NCBI RefSeq assembly: GCF_000023125.1 | Contig: NC_013037.1 | Span: 1,426,001 to 1,490,000 of the forward strand | DNA: 64,000 bases | Direction: 5' to 3' | Source: Dyadobacter fermentans DSM 18053 | GTDB taxonomy: Bacteria > Bacteroidota > Bacteroidia > Cytophagales > Spirosomataceae | The notes under the pieces: model-generated | Told to the model about the DNA's origin: nothing | Seen by the model: only the letters and a program-made list of their open reading frames with translations | The model's database searches: none | In this document: positions 26,663 through 38,277 of the stretch, in pieces | Layout of the letters: each line of letters opens with the position of its first letter | How positions within the stretch are numbered: the stretch's first letter is position 1 | Program-made: the position numbers and the translations under genes

Positions 26663-29209
26663 ATGGACTCAAGAAGAGAATTTATCCGGAAAGCCACCAT
26701 GCTCACAGGAGCAGCCGGGTTGTTCAGCACCCTACCCGCTTCCATCCAGAAAGCGTTGGCCATCAACCCGCCGAAAGGCACCACCTGGAAAGACGCCGAG
26801 CATGTCGTGATATTAATGCAGGAAAACCGGTCATTCGACCATTCATACGGAACGCTCCGCGGCGTACGGGGTTTCAACGACCCGCGCGCGATCACGCTTC
26901 CGAACAACAACCTGGTTTGGCTGCAAACGAATGCATTCGGAGAGACTTACGTGCCTTTCCGGCTGAATATGAAGGAATCCAAAGCGACCTGGATGGGTTC
27001 GCTGCCGCATTCATGGCCGAACCAGGTGGATGCGCGCAATGGCGGAAAATATGACAAATGGCTCATCGCCAAGCAACCGGGCAATAAGGATTATGCCAAA
27101 ATGCCCCTGACCCAGGGATTCTATAACCGTGAGGACATTCCTTTCTACTATGCAATGGCCGATGCATTTACGGTGTGCGATCAGAATTTCTGCTCGTCGC
27201 TCACCGGCACCACGCCCAACCGCCTTTACCTATGGACGGGCACTGTCCGCGAGAATACCGATCCAGACAAGCATTACGCCAATATCCGGAATGAAAACGT
27301 GACGGACGACCGCGAAGCGAAATGGACGACCTTTCCCGAACGCCTGGAAGACAACGGCGTTTCGTGGCGGATTTACCAGAACGAGCTGAGTATCAATACC
27401 GGATTCACCGGCGAAGAGGATTCATGGCTCGCTAATTTCACCGATAACCCGATCGAATGGTTCACGCAGTACAATATCCGCTACCACACGGGCTACCAGC
27501 GCTATTTGAAAGAACGCCAGCAAATGCTGCCCGGAGAGATCGAACAGGCGCAGGCAAAACTGAAAACGCTGTCGGGCAAGGAGGCGAATGATCTTGAAAA
27601 AATACTGAAAGAAAAGCGGGCGTTGTTGAAACTCGCCAACGAGGAATTGATCCGTTGGAGCGCCGAGAAGTTCGAAAAGCTTTCGCAGCGCGAGAAAAAC
27701 ATTCATAACAAGGCATTTACCATTAACAAAAACGACCCGGACTATCGGAAGATCACCACGATAAAGTACCACGACGGCGATATCGAACATGAAGCCAAAG
27801 CGCCGATGGGCGATGTGCTGTACCAGTTCCGCTCGGATGTCAAAACCGGTTCATTACCGACCGTATCATGGCTGGTAGCGCCCGAAAACTTCTCCGACCA
27901 TCCCACCTCGCCCTGGTATGGCGCGTGGTACGTGTCGGAAGTGCTGGACATTCTTACGGCCAATCCGGAGGTTTGGAAAAAAACGATCTTTATCCTTTGC
28001 TACGATGAAAACGACGGCTATTTCGACCACGTGCCGCCGTACGTCGTTCCCGATCCTTACAAAGAAGACACCGGCGCCGTTTCGGCGGGCATCGATTGCA
28101 AGACGGAGTTTGTGACGTTGGAGCAGGATATGACCAAAAAAGCGAAGAAAGACAGTCGCGAAAGCCCCATCGGGCTCGGTTACCGCGTGCCGCTCATCGT
28201 CGCTTCACCCTGGAACCGCGGAGGAAATGTGTGCTCGGAGGTATTCGACCACACATCGATATTGCAATTCCTCGAAAAATTCGTGAGCCTGAAATCCGGC
28301 AAGGAAATCAAGGAAACAAACATCACCGAGTGGCGGCGCACCATTTGCGGCGACCTGACGTCCACCTTCACTCCTTATGACGGCCAGGAACTAAAGCTGC
28401 CCACGTTCCTCGAAAGGACGGAGTTTATGGAAAGCATTTTCAATGCCAAATTCAAGAAACTTCCGAACGGCTACAAAGCATTAACCAAAAGCCAAATCGA
28501 CGAGGTGAATGCCAACCCGCTCACCTCTCCGATCCTTCCGAATCAGGAAAAAGGAACCCGCCCGGCGTGCCCCATCCCGTATGAGTTATATGCCGACTGC
28601 GCATTCAACTCTGCCAAAAATGCATTTGAAATTAACCTGGAAGCCAGAAATGGCATATTTCACGACAAATCTGCCGGGTCGCCATTCATCGTGTATGCCC
28701 CGGGAAAATACAAAAACGAACAGATGAAAGTCTGGAACTACGCCGTGAAAGCTGGTGACGCACTAACCGGCTCCTGGAACGTCGGCGACTTCGAAAACCA
28801 GCGATTCCATCTGAAAGCATACGGCCCGAACGGTTTCTTCCGGGAATATAGCGGCGACAAGGAAAATGCGTCTGTTAAAATCGAATGTGCCTATCAACTC
28901 AACCGAAGCAAAAAGCCAACCGGACATATTGAATTGAAAATCAGCAACCTGCATTCTTCCCAAAAATGCAGCCTCACGCTTACCGACAATGCATATGGTG
29001 CTGCCGCTCAAAAGATTACGCTCGAAAAAGCGTCCACCGGTGCGAAATCACAAAAAACGATTGTCCTGAATCTCGCAAAAAGCTTCAACTGGTATGATTT
29101 CACGGTTGCGGTTGAAGGAGTCGAGCATGCATTCTCGCGGTTTGCCGGCCATGTGGAAACCGGTGCGGAAAGCCAAAGCGATCCGTTCATGGGGCAGATG
29201 ATCAGCTAA
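26663..29209 (+). CDS. Phosphocholine-specific phospholipase C, Tat-exported
   Basis: An 848-residue extracytoplasmic phosphoesterase of family PF04185. The N-terminus has a twin-arginine signal (SRREFIRKA followed by MLTGAAGLFSTLPAS), consistent with export of a folded metalloenzyme. Catalytic-domain motifs appear in order: ILMQENRSFDHSYGTLRG, CDQNFCSSLTGTTPNRLYLW, and CYDENDGYFDHVPPYV. The last 200 residues hold two beta domains of the type found at the C-terminus of these lipases (DUF756). A Lys/Glu-rich helical insertion lies around residues 285-345. Members hydrolyse phosphatidylcholine or sphingomyelin; activity in this organism may serve phosphate or choline scavenging. Monocistronic. 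Confidence 0.93.
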   Translation: MDSRREFIRKATMLTGAAGLFSTLPASIQKALAINPPKGTTWKDAEHVVILMQENRSFDHSYGTLRGVRGFNDPRAITLPNNNLVWLQTNAFGETYVPFRLNMKESKATWMGSLPHSWPNQVDARNGGKYDKWLIAKQPGNKDYAKMPLTQGFYNREDIPFYYAMADAFTVCDQNFCSSLTGTTPNRLYLWTGTVRENTDPDKHYANIRNENVTDDREAKWTTFPERLEDNGVSWRIYQNELSINTGFTGEEDSWLANFTDNPIEWFTQYNIRYHTGYQRYLKERQQMLPGEIEQAQAKLKTLSGKEANDLEKILKEKRALLKLANEELIRWSAEKFEKLSQREKNIHNKAFTINKNDPDYRKITTIKYHDGDIEHEAKAPMGDVLYQFRSDVKTGSLPTVSWLVAPENFSDHPTSPWYGAWYVSEVLDILTANPEVWKKTIFILCYDENDGYFDHVPPYVVPDPYKEDTGAVSAGIDCKTEFVTLEQDMTKKAKKDSRESPIGLGYRVPLIVASPWNRGGNVCSEVFDHTSILQFLEKFVSLKSGKEIKETNITEWRRTICGDLTSTFTPYDGQELKLPTFLERTEFMESIFNAKFKKLPNGYKALTKSQIDEVNANPLTSPILPNQEKGTRPACPIPYELYADCAFNSAKNAFEINLEARNGIFHDKSAGSPFIVYAPGKYKNEQMKVWNYAVKAGDALTGSWNVGDFENQRFHLKAYGPNGFFREYSGDKENASVKIECAYQLNRSKKPTGHIELKISNLHSSQKCSLTLTDNAYGAAAQKITLEKASTGAKSQKTIVLNLAKSFNWYDFTVAVEGVEHAFSRFAGHVETGAESQSDPFMGQMIS

Positions 29210-29220
29210 TCCATTCCCGG

Positions 29221-29247
29221 GTGTCAGGCTGAAATACGGCCTGACAC
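29221..29247 (+). terminator. hairpin after the phospholipase gene
   Basis: GTGTCAGGC (29221-29229) and GCCTGACAC (29239-29247) form a perfect 9-bp stem, then TTTGTCATTT, a weak T tract. Confidence 0.6.
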
Positions 29248-29386
29248 TTTGTCATTTCGGTTTTGTGTGAAACTTTCTGGTACGGGCTTTTTAACAAAAC
29301 TCCCAGTGACCAACGGAAAAGCGCTGCGGCGCCCGCCGGTCAGAGAGTCTAGAAATCATATCATACTTAACTTATAAAATAGAACA

Positions 29387-31306
29387 ATGGGAAAAATTAT
29401 TGGCATAGACTTAGGAACAACGAACTCCTGCGTGGCTGTCATGGAGGGTAACGAGCCGGTTGTAATAGCCAACAGCGAAGGTGCCCGCACTACCCCTTCC
29501 GTAGTTGCATTCATGGATAATGGTGAACGCAAAATCGGAGCACCGGCCAAACGTCAGGCGATTACGAATCCCAAGCATACTATTAGCTCCATCAAGCGTT
29601 TCATGGGTAAAAAATACGATGACACAACGTCTGAAATGAAGACCGTTGCGTACTCCGTCGAAAAAGGCCCTAACAATACCCCACGCATTCCAATCGGCGA
29701 CCGCCTGTACACGCCACAGGAAGTTTCTGCATTCATTCTCCAAAAAATGAGACAAACTGCGGAAGACTATCTGGGTCAGGAAGTTACAGAAGCGGTGATC
29801 ACCGTTCCTGCGTATTTTAACGATGCGGAACGCCAGGCTACCAAAGAAGCTGGTCAGATTGCCGGTCTGGATGTAAAACGTATTATCAACGAACCTACTG
29901 CTGCTGCCCTGGCTTACGGCCTCGACAAACAGCATAAGGATATGAAAATCGCCGTGTTTGACTTGGGTGGTGGTACTTTCGACGTATCTATCCTTGAACT
30001 GGGCGACGGTGTATTTGAAGTAAAATCTACCGACGGTGATACCCACCTGGGTGGTGACGACTTCGACCAGGTGATCATCAATTGGCTGGCCGACGAGTTC
30101 CAAAAGGACGAAAACGTGGACCTGCGCAGAGATCCAATGGCATTGCAGCGTTTGAAAGAAGCTGCTGAAAAAGCGAAAGTTGAATTGTCGAGCTCTACGC
30201 AGACTGAAATCAACCTGCCTTATATCTTCCCGGTAGATGGTATTCCAAAGCACTTGGTTCGCACCTTGACCCGCGCGAAATTCGAGCAATTGGCTGATAC
30301 GCTCTTCCAACGCATGATGGAACCTTGCAAGAGAGCGATGAAAAACGCAGGATATTCGAACAGCGATATCGACGAGGTGATCCTCGTAGGTGGTTCGACC
30401 CGTATTCCTCGCGTACAGGAAGAAGTAGAGAAGTTCTTTGGTAAAAAACCTTCGAAAAACGTTAACCCGGACGAAGCTGTGGCCGTAGGTGCTGCAATCC
30501 AGGGTGGTGTATTGACTGGTGAAGTGAAAGACGTACTTCTTTTGGACGTAATTCCTTTGTCACTCGGTATCGAAACATTGGGTGGTGTGTTCACCAAGCT
30601 GATCGAAGCGAACACCACTATTCCATCGAAGAAAACCGAAACATTCTCAACTGCTGCTGACAACCAGCCATCTGTGGAGATCCACGTATTGCAAGGTGAG
30701 CGTCCGCAAGCTTCCAATAACCGTACACTCGGCCGTTTCCACCTTTCGGATATTCCGCCAGCACAACGCGGTGTACCTCAGATCGAAGTAACATTCGACG
30801 TGGATGCGAACGGTATCCTGCACGTATCAGCGAAAGACAAAGGAACCGGCAAAGAGCAGAAGATCCGCATCGAAGCTTCCAGCGGTTTGACCGACGCTGA
30901 AATCGCCAGAATGCGTGAAGAAGCGAAAGCAAACGAAGCTGCTGACAAAGCAGAACGTGAAAAAATCGAAAAAATCAACGGAGCTGACAGCCTGATCTTC
31001 TCGACTGAGAAACAGCTGAAAGAATATGGCGACAAACTTTCTGACAGCAACAAGTCGAGCATCGAAGCTGCATTGGCAGAGCTGAAAACCGCTCACCAAT
31101 CGCAGGATCTGACCGCGATCGACGCTGCATCCGAAAAACTGAATGCGGCATGGCAAGCTTCGGCGCAGGAAATGTACGCTCAGGGCGGTGAACAGCCCGG
31201 CGGCCAGCCTGGCGCAGGCGGCCCAACCGGAAATCCGGGAGCAGGTGCCGGCAACAGCGGTTCGACTGACGACGTAACGGACGTTAATTTCGAAGAGGTA
31301 AAATAA
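29387..31306 (+). CDS. dnaK: Chaperone DnaK (Hsp70)
   Basis: A 639-residue ATP-dependent chaperone. The nucleotide-binding domain opens with [16 protein letters not shown] and has [19 protein letters not shown] and [14 protein letters not shown]; the linker is [19 protein letters not shown]; the lid is helical and the tail is Gly/Pro/Asn-rich ([19 protein letters not shown]) with the EEVK-like end VNFEEVK. It stands alone here without grpE or dnaJ. Its codon use is visibly more biased towards a few codons (for example GGT, CGT) than the neighbours, as expected for a highly expressed gene. Confidence 0.98.
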   Translation: MGKIIGIDLGTTNSCVAVMEGNEPVVIANSEGARTTPSVVAFMDNGERKIGAPAKRQAITNPKHTISSIKRFMGKKYDDTTSEMKTVAYSVEKGPNNTPRIPIGDRLYTPQEVSAFILQKMRQTAEDYLGQEVTEAVITVPAYFNDAERQATKEAGQIAGLDVKRIINEPTAAALAYGLDKQHKDMKIAVFDLGGGTFDVSILELGDGVFEVKSTDGDTHLGGDDFDQVIINWLADEFQKDENVDLRRDPMALQRLKEAAEKAKVELSSSTQTEINLPYIFPVDGIPKHLVRTLTRAKFEQLADTLFQRMMEPCKRAMKNAGYSNSDIDEVILVGGSTRIPRVQEEVEKFFGKKPSKNVNPDEAVAVGAAIQGGVLTGEVKDVLLLDVIPLSLGIETLGGVFTKLIEANTTIPSKKTETFSTAADNQPSVEIHVLQGERPQASNNRTLGRFHLSDIPPAQRGVPQIEVTFDVDANGILHVSAKDKGTGKEQKIRIEASSGLTDAEIARMREEAKANEAADKAEREKIEKINGADSLIFSTEKQLKEYGDKLSDSNKSSIEAALAELKTAHQSQDLTAIDAASEKLNAAWQASAQEMYAQGGEQPGGQPGAGGPTGNPGAGAGNSGSTDDVTDVNFEEVK

Positions 31307-31321
31307 GAATCAGATTAGAAA

Positions 31322-31348
31322 AAGTCCCCGTCCGTCAAACAGATGGGG
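31322..31348 (+). terminator. terminator after dnaK
   Basis: AAGTCCCC pairs with GGGGATTT (with one G-T pair) around an internal loop near 31330-31344, followed by eight T. Confidence 0.75.
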
Positions 31349-31495
31349 ATTTTTTTTACCTGCCATGTTACATTTTGGGGTTTTTAAGCGTATATAAAAA
31401 TAGAAAAAGCGCTCCCGGATGCCTGGCATTGATTTTTCTGAAATTTGAATACAATCATCATCAATCTAATCAACCACTACTAAAATTCATCTCCT

Positions 31496-31711
31496 ATGGA
31501 CGCAAGAATCGCATTACCAGAATTGATGTATCTTTCTCCCACTACCCGCGAAAAAGCGGTTGCCGTTGCGCAGGAACTGTTGAGATCAACAAACATCTCC
31601 CCGCGCGAAGCCGTTTCCAAAGCAATTCTGATTGCGAAAAACTGGGCGGTTAAAAATGTGAACCGCCGCGTTTGGAAAAAATTGAAGTCTGTCGAAAAAG
31701 AAATGATATGA
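31496..31711 (+). CDS. Small uncharacterised protein coupled to an SDR gene
   Basis: A 71-residue, mostly helical, basic protein (REAVSKAILIAKNWAVKN near the middle, KKLKSVEKEM at the end). I do not recognise a family. It has no signal peptide. Support for its reality: normal codon use, a clean ATG, and a four-base ATGA overlap with the SDR start at 31708, which implies translational coupling. The function is unknown. Confidence 0.65.
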   Translation: MDARIALPELMYLSPTTREKAVAVAQELLRSTNISPREAVSKAILIAKNWAVKNVNRRVWKKLKSVEKEMI

Positions 31712-32526
31712 ATGATCTGAAGTTCAAAGATCAGGTCGTCATTGTGACCGGATCAAGCTCCGGGATTGGAAAAGCTTGTGCAGTGCACTTTGGAAACAAC
31801 GGAGCGAATGTCGTAGTCAATTACAGTTCCAATGCGGAAGCCGGACAAGAGGTCGTCGACCAAATCAAGTCAAATGGCGGCAACGCCATTCTGGTAAAGG
31901 CCGACGTCAGCAAGGAAGATGAAGTAAAAGCGCTGTTTGCCGAAACAGTGAACCAATTCGGTCGGGTGGATGTGCTCGTAAGCAATGCGGGCCTGCAAAA
32001 GGACGCACCGTTCCTGGAAATGACATTGGAACAATGGCAAAAGGTGATCGATGTCAATCTCACCGGCCAGTTTCTTGCCTGCCGCGAAGCCGCGAAGCAA
32101 TTTATTGCTCAAAACCAGTCGGCTACGGAAGTTACACACAGTGAACTCGCCATCGGAAAAATCATCCTGATGAGCTCCGTGCACGATGTGATTCCCTGGG
32201 CCGGTCACGTCAACTATGCCGCTTCTAAAGGTGGGACGATGATGTTCATGAAATCCATATCGCAGGAGCTCGCGCCCCACAAAATCCGCGTGAACTCGGT
32301 AAGTCCCGGAGCGATCAAAACACCTATTAATCAGGACGTTTGGTCCGATCCGGACAAATACCAGAGCCTTTTGCAATTGATTCCTTATAAACGGATCGGC
32401 ACGTCGCAGGACGTAGCGAAGGCAGTTGCCTGGCTGGCATCCGACGATTCGGATTACGTGAATGGCGAAACGTTATATATCGACGGCGGTATGACGCTCT
32501 ATCCCGAATTCGCCGATAACGGCTAA
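31708..32526 (+). CDS. Short-chain dehydrogenase/reductase (glucose 1-dehydrogenase-like)
   Basis: A 272-residue cytosolic NAD(P)-dependent oxidoreductase of the classical SDR type. The cofactor site is VTGSSSGIGKA, NAG occurs in VSNAGLQKD, the catalytic Ser is in ILMSSVHDV and the Tyr-Lys pair in NYAASKGG; SPGAIKTPIN and NGETLYIDGGMTLYPEF follow. The closest functional group by pattern is glucose 1-dehydrogenase, though substrate prediction in this family is weak. ATG 31708 is preferred over an upstream in-frame start at 31672 because homology begins there and it overlaps the 71-residue gene by four bases. Confidence 0.9.
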   Translation: MNDLKFKDQVVIVTGSSSGIGKACAVHFGNNGANVVVNYSSNAEAGQEVVDQIKSNGGNAILVKADVSKEDEVKALFAETVNQFGRVDVLVSNAGLQKDAPFLEMTLEQWQKVIDVNLTGQFLACREAAKQFIAQNQSATEVTHSELAIGKIILMSSVHDVIPWAGHVNYAASKGGTMMFMKSISQELAPHKIRVNSVSPGAIKTPINQDVWSDPDKYQSLLQLIPYKRIGTSQDVAKAVAWLASDDSDYVNGETLYIDGGMTLYPEFADNG

Positions 32527-32577
32527 TGTCCCGATTTAAACCGCAGCTACTGGTTGTCACATATAGTAGTTAAACAA

Positions 32578-32609
32578 AAAAACGTCAGGCCGAGAGACCT
32601 GACGTTTTT
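32578..32609. terminator. bidirectional terminator
   Basis: AAAAACGTCAGG (32578-32589) and CCTGACGTTTTT (32598-32609) form a perfect 12-bp stem with an 8-nt loop between the convergent SDR and hydrolase genes. Confidence 0.88.
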
Positions 32610-32629
32610 GCATTATACCTAACTAATTT

Positions 32630-35080
32630 TCAATTTGTTACAAATTCTCCTTTTTCTACGGACCAGTCGTTTCCAAAGAATCCGGCCATTTTCACTTCCT
32701 TAATGCCGCCCTTCAACATCTCCGCGGAGAAAATCATCAGGTCGGGAAACCCGCTGCCACCGCTGAAATACTGATTCGCATTGGCGGCCTGAAAACCCAG
32801 CTTGCCGGTTCCGGAAATCACCGTTACCGACGCAGTGTGGCTGTCCGACCTTGGATAGATAAAATACGCAGCCAGATCAGCACCTGAAAACTGCTTATCA
32901 CCCACGCTGATTTTGCCGTTCGTTACAGTAACCGGGCAGTCTTTTAAGACTTTATCCCAGGCTACATTCGTGGTCTTATTACCGTACAAAATCACACCTC
33001 TATCTTTAAACTGCTGTGGATCAAAGTCTTTGTCCGAAATAATATCCACCGCCCCATTGCCGCGATAGTACCACGACTCGGCGTCGAACTTCGCCTTATC
33101 CATGGCCCATGCCTTTTCCTCCGGCGATCCGCCCGTCGCGTACACTAACACCATTCGGTTTCTGAATGCATCTTTCAAAGTGCCATTCCGATCGGCATTC
33201 TTTTCCTGCATCGTCGGAGCGCCACCGATTTTCCATCCATCCTCATTTTTAAGGTAAATGGTTTCTTTGCCTTTCACTTCATGCGTTATCGGAGCTTGAC
33301 CATCCAGTACAATTTTCACTTTCGACCCAGGAGTAAAAGCTGCCAGGTCCAGCGAAAGCAACGCAACATTATCGGTCGTTCCTTCAATGCGAAGGTCTTT
33401 TTTGCTGCTCGTTAGTTTAATGTGACTGTATTTCAATGCATTAAGCTGCTGCTGCACACCCGCCCAGCGCATGCGCGAGGAAATCCCCGGGTTGGCGGTT
33501 TTAAAGTCGATTGCAGTAACCGTGGTATCTTGAGGAATCGAATGCCAGCTGAAAAAATTGAAAAGCGGCGGCCAGTCCACGCTGATGTCGCCATACCAGT
33601 GCTCTCCTCCAATGTGCTCATAATAACTGAAATCGCGGTGGAACTTCCCGAGAATATCGCGCATCTGGCGCGCATAAGTCACCGGCACCGTCCTGTCCGC
33701 GTCGCCGTGGGCAACGTACACGCCAAGGCTTTTGTAGTTGGAAGTCAATGCCAATACATTGCTTGGATTGCTGGCTCTCAGCAACATAGCCTCAACCGGC
33801 GAACCCGCGCTATCGGGGATTACGCCGTCGTGCGAGCCATACGCCGCCAGCGTAGGGTAACCGGCGGAAGGGGCAATGGCAGCCCATTTGCCCGGATAAG
33901 TCGCGCCAAGAAACCACGTTCCATGCCCGCCCATCGAATGGCCGGTAAGGTATATACGCGAAGGATCAGGCTTGAACTGTTTTTCAGCTATACCCAGTAC
34001 TTCCAGCGCATCGAGCCTGCCCCAATCTTCCCAGTTGAACCCGCGCGGCCGGCGGTTGGTAGGCGCTACCAGTACGCCCCAATCTTTCGGTTTATAAGCT
34101 CTCGCCTGACTAATCGCCTGAACCTCAGCTCCGTGAACTGAAAGAAACAATGCCGGTTTCTCTGCCGAAGTGCCATTGACTTGTGGTGAAACTGCGTAAT
34201 ATTGAACGCTGCCATCAAGTCCGCTCACAAATGTCCGGCTGTATTGTTTGCCTGGCTCAACAGATTGTATCGCGATTTTTACCTGATCAATCTCCTTTCC
34301 ATTTTGTGACAAGCTCATCGTCACCTCATTTTTCCCGGGATTGGCTACCTGGCTTCCATCAATGAGCACCGGAATTTTGCGCAATGTCATCGCGGGAACC
34401 GGGGGAAGCGGCGTCTTGATTTCTCGTCCAGCCAGCGTCGTCCGCATTTCCAGACCGGTCAGCGGTTTCGCCGACATATTTGAAATGACCATTCCAGTCC
34501 AGAGTGAATCGTTTTTGAAACCCGGCACGATATCAGAGATCGTCAAATCCTCCGTGCTGAGCGAAACGGCTTTTGCAGGGAAGCTGAGGTTGGCAGTAAT
34601 TCCGCCGAAACGGCCGAACCGGGCGACGCGCGCGTAAATTTCATTCTTACCTTTTTTCAGCACGACCGGCAAATGCATCCAACCGTAACGGTACATGTCC
34701 CCTCCCCGCGGCACGCCATTCAGGAAAATCATATCCTGGCCGGTGATCGTCAAGATCGCAGTTTGTTCCTTTTTGGATTCATAGGTTAAATAAACATAAC
34801 CATTCGAAAACGCATCGCCACGAAAACGATGAGTCGAGTCCGCCTTTACTTTCTTCCATTTTACTTCACCCGCCTTCGGGTCGGTCAAAAGTACGCTTCC
34901 TTCTTGCGGTTTCAGCGTGCCTTTGTAGAGTTGGTAAGCGAGCTGATCGGTGTACAATGCCTCTCGGCCATACTGATGACACGGCCCAATGGCCAGCCCT
35001 TCTTCAAAATGGTAAACGGATTGAGCGTGACTTTGAGTAAGCGTAAAGACAAGCGTGAGTGTCGCAAAAATTCTTTTCAT
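32630..35080 (-). CDS. Secreted alpha/beta hydrolase, prolyl oligopeptidase/esterase type
   Basis: An 816-residue exported protein with signal peptide (MKRIFATLTLVFTLTQSHAQ). An N-terminal beta region (residues 40-300) precedes an alpha/beta-hydrolase domain with nucleophile motif LTGHSMGGHGTW near 395, VYVAHGDADRTVP (acid) near 475 and GGEHWYG (His) near 508. The last 250 residues are beta-rich with FIYPRSDS and no known motif. The catalytic triad appears complete. The likely role is esterase or peptidase action on extracellular polymers; the substrate is not predictable. The adjacent genes do not form an obvious degradation cluster. Confidence 0.88.
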   Translation of the reverse strand: MKRIFATLTLVFTLTQSHAQSVYHFEEGLAIGPCHQYGREALYTDQLAYQLYKGTLKPQEGSVLLTDPKAGEVKWKKVKADSTHRFRGDAFSNGYVYLTYESKKEQTAILTITGQDMIFLNGVPRGGDMYRYGWMHLPVVLKKGKNEIYARVARFGRFGGITANLSFPAKAVSLSTEDLTISDIVPGFKNDSLWTGMVISNMSAKPLTGLEMRTTLAGREIKTPLPPVPAMTLRKIPVLIDGSQVANPGKNEVTMSLSQNGKEIDQVKIAIQSVEPGKQYSRTFVSGLDGSVQYYAVSPQVNGTSAEKPALFLSVHGAEVQAISQARAYKPKDWGVLVAPTNRRPRGFNWEDWGRLDALEVLGIAEKQFKPDPSRIYLTGHSMGGHGTWFLGATYPGKWAAIAPSAGYPTLAAYGSHDGVIPDSAGSPVEAMLLRASNPSNVLALTSNYKSLGVYVAHGDADRTVPVTYARQMRDILGKFHRDFSYYEHIGGEHWYGDISVDWPPLFNFFSWHSIPQDTTVTAIDFKTANPGISSRMRWAGVQQQLNALKYSHIKLTSSKKDLRIEGTTDNVALLSLDLAAFTPGSKVKIVLDGQAPITHEVKGKETIYLKNEDGWKIGGAPTMQEKNADRNGTLKDAFRNRMVLVYATGGSPEEKAWAMDKAKFDAESWYYRGNGAVDIISDKDFDPQQFKDRGVILYGNKTTNVAWDKVLKDCPVTVTNGKISVGDKQFSGADLAAYFIYPRSDSHTASVTVISGTGKLGFQAANANQYFSGGSGFPDLMIFSAEMLKGGIKEVKMAGFFGNDWSVEKGEFVTN

Positions 35081-35284
35081 TGAAACAGGTTTAGCATTCA
35101 GACAATGAACTAAACTTAATTAAAAAAATTAATAATGTAATGTCTTATTTTTAATTAACTCAAAAACACAAGCTAATGGCTACGTATATTGTCCCAAATT
35201 ACCCCATTTAGTGGGTTTAGCAAACGAAAATTCAAAAACCGTCCGTAACTTTCGGTATACAAACAATAAGATCATAACTTGAAA

Positions 35285-37311
<2,027 letters not shown>

Positions 37312-37368
37312 TCAAACCTTGGAGATGCAAAAATAGGGTTTTACGGCACTAAATGCGCTTTTTCCTCA

Positions 37369-38208
37369 TTAACTCGCCTGGCAAACGCCCCGGAAATAAC
37401 CAACCGACTCGGCAATGCCGGCCAATGGGTCCTTCATATCTTTCTCATATTCAAGGCTGCATGAACCAGAGTACTTCACTTTCCGCAGCATTTTCACAAA
37501 CGCTGGAATATCAATAATCCCGCGACCCAATTCACAGGTTTTGCCGTCTTTCGTTGCGGCAGTCACGTTTTTAAGGTGTATGTCGAAAATACGCTTGCTG
37601 TATTTCCCTAAATCCGTGACCGGGTCCTGGTTGTCACGCTGGTTATGGCCCATATCGAAGCAAAGGCCGATCCGCGGATCGAGATCTTTGACGTGATTGT
37701 AAACTGAGGTCGCATTGGGATACAACTTATCCTCCGGCCCGTGGTTGTGAATGGCGTAGCGGATATTGGTTTCCTTCACTTTCTGCTCCACATACTTCAA
37801 ATCGTCATGGTTAGGAATGCCGACGATGAGATCCACACCTACGCGCTTGGCATAATCGAATGCGTTATCGATGTCCTGGTGCGTCTTCGTATAAATCGGC
37901 CCGACGGCATAGCCGGTAACACCCGCGTCTTTGAGCTTCTGATGAAAAGCGGTGATCTGCTCCGCCGTGCTGTTATAAGGCAAATGGAAGTCCTTGATAC
38001 ACAGGAAATGAACATCTGTCTTCTTCATCATTTCAAGTGCTTCATCAAGTTTGAAATGATAGAAACTGTAACCGGCTACTCCGAGCTTAAAGGTATCTTC
38101 CTTTTTAGCCGGCGTTCCGGCTGCATTCACTTTTTCCGAAAATGGCACAATGCTGCCTGCCATCAGTCCGGCAATGCCTTTCTTGACAAATGTTCTCCTG
38201 GAATTCAT
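37369..38208 (-). CDS. Tat-exported sugar phosphate isomerase/epimerase-like protein
   Basis: A 279-residue TIM-barrel protein of the AP-endonuclease 2/xylose isomerase-like family. The N-terminus has a twin-arginine motif (NSRRTFVKKGIAGLMAGS), so it is probably periplasmic. Metal-binding type motifs include YAIHNHGPEDK, GLCFDMGHN and the C-terminal CSLEYEKD. Many Bacteroidota carry such exported isomerase-like proteins near Gfo/Idh/MocA proteins for sugar processing. The exact reaction is unknown. It lies between pgi and the DUF5009 gene, all on the minus strand. Confidence 0.88.
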   Translation of the reverse strand: MNSRRTFVKKGIAGLMAGSIVPFSEKVNAAGTPAKKEDTFKLGVAGYSFYHFKLDEALEMMKKTDVHFLCIKDFHLPYNSTAEQITAFHQKLKDAGVTGYAVGPIYTKTHQDIDNAFDYAKRVGVDLIVGIPNHDDLKYVEQKVKETNIRYAIHNHGPEDKLYPNATSVYNHVKDLDPRIGLCFDMGHNQRDNQDPVTDLGKYSKRIFDIHLKNVTAATKDGKTCELGRGIIDIPAFVKMLRKVKYSGSCSLEYEKDMKDPLAGIAESVGYFRGVCQAS

Positions 38209-38277
38209 TCTGATTGATTTGATATGGATTGCTGTTTTAATAAAAGACGAAGAGTCGGGAATTTACCACCTATCGCC

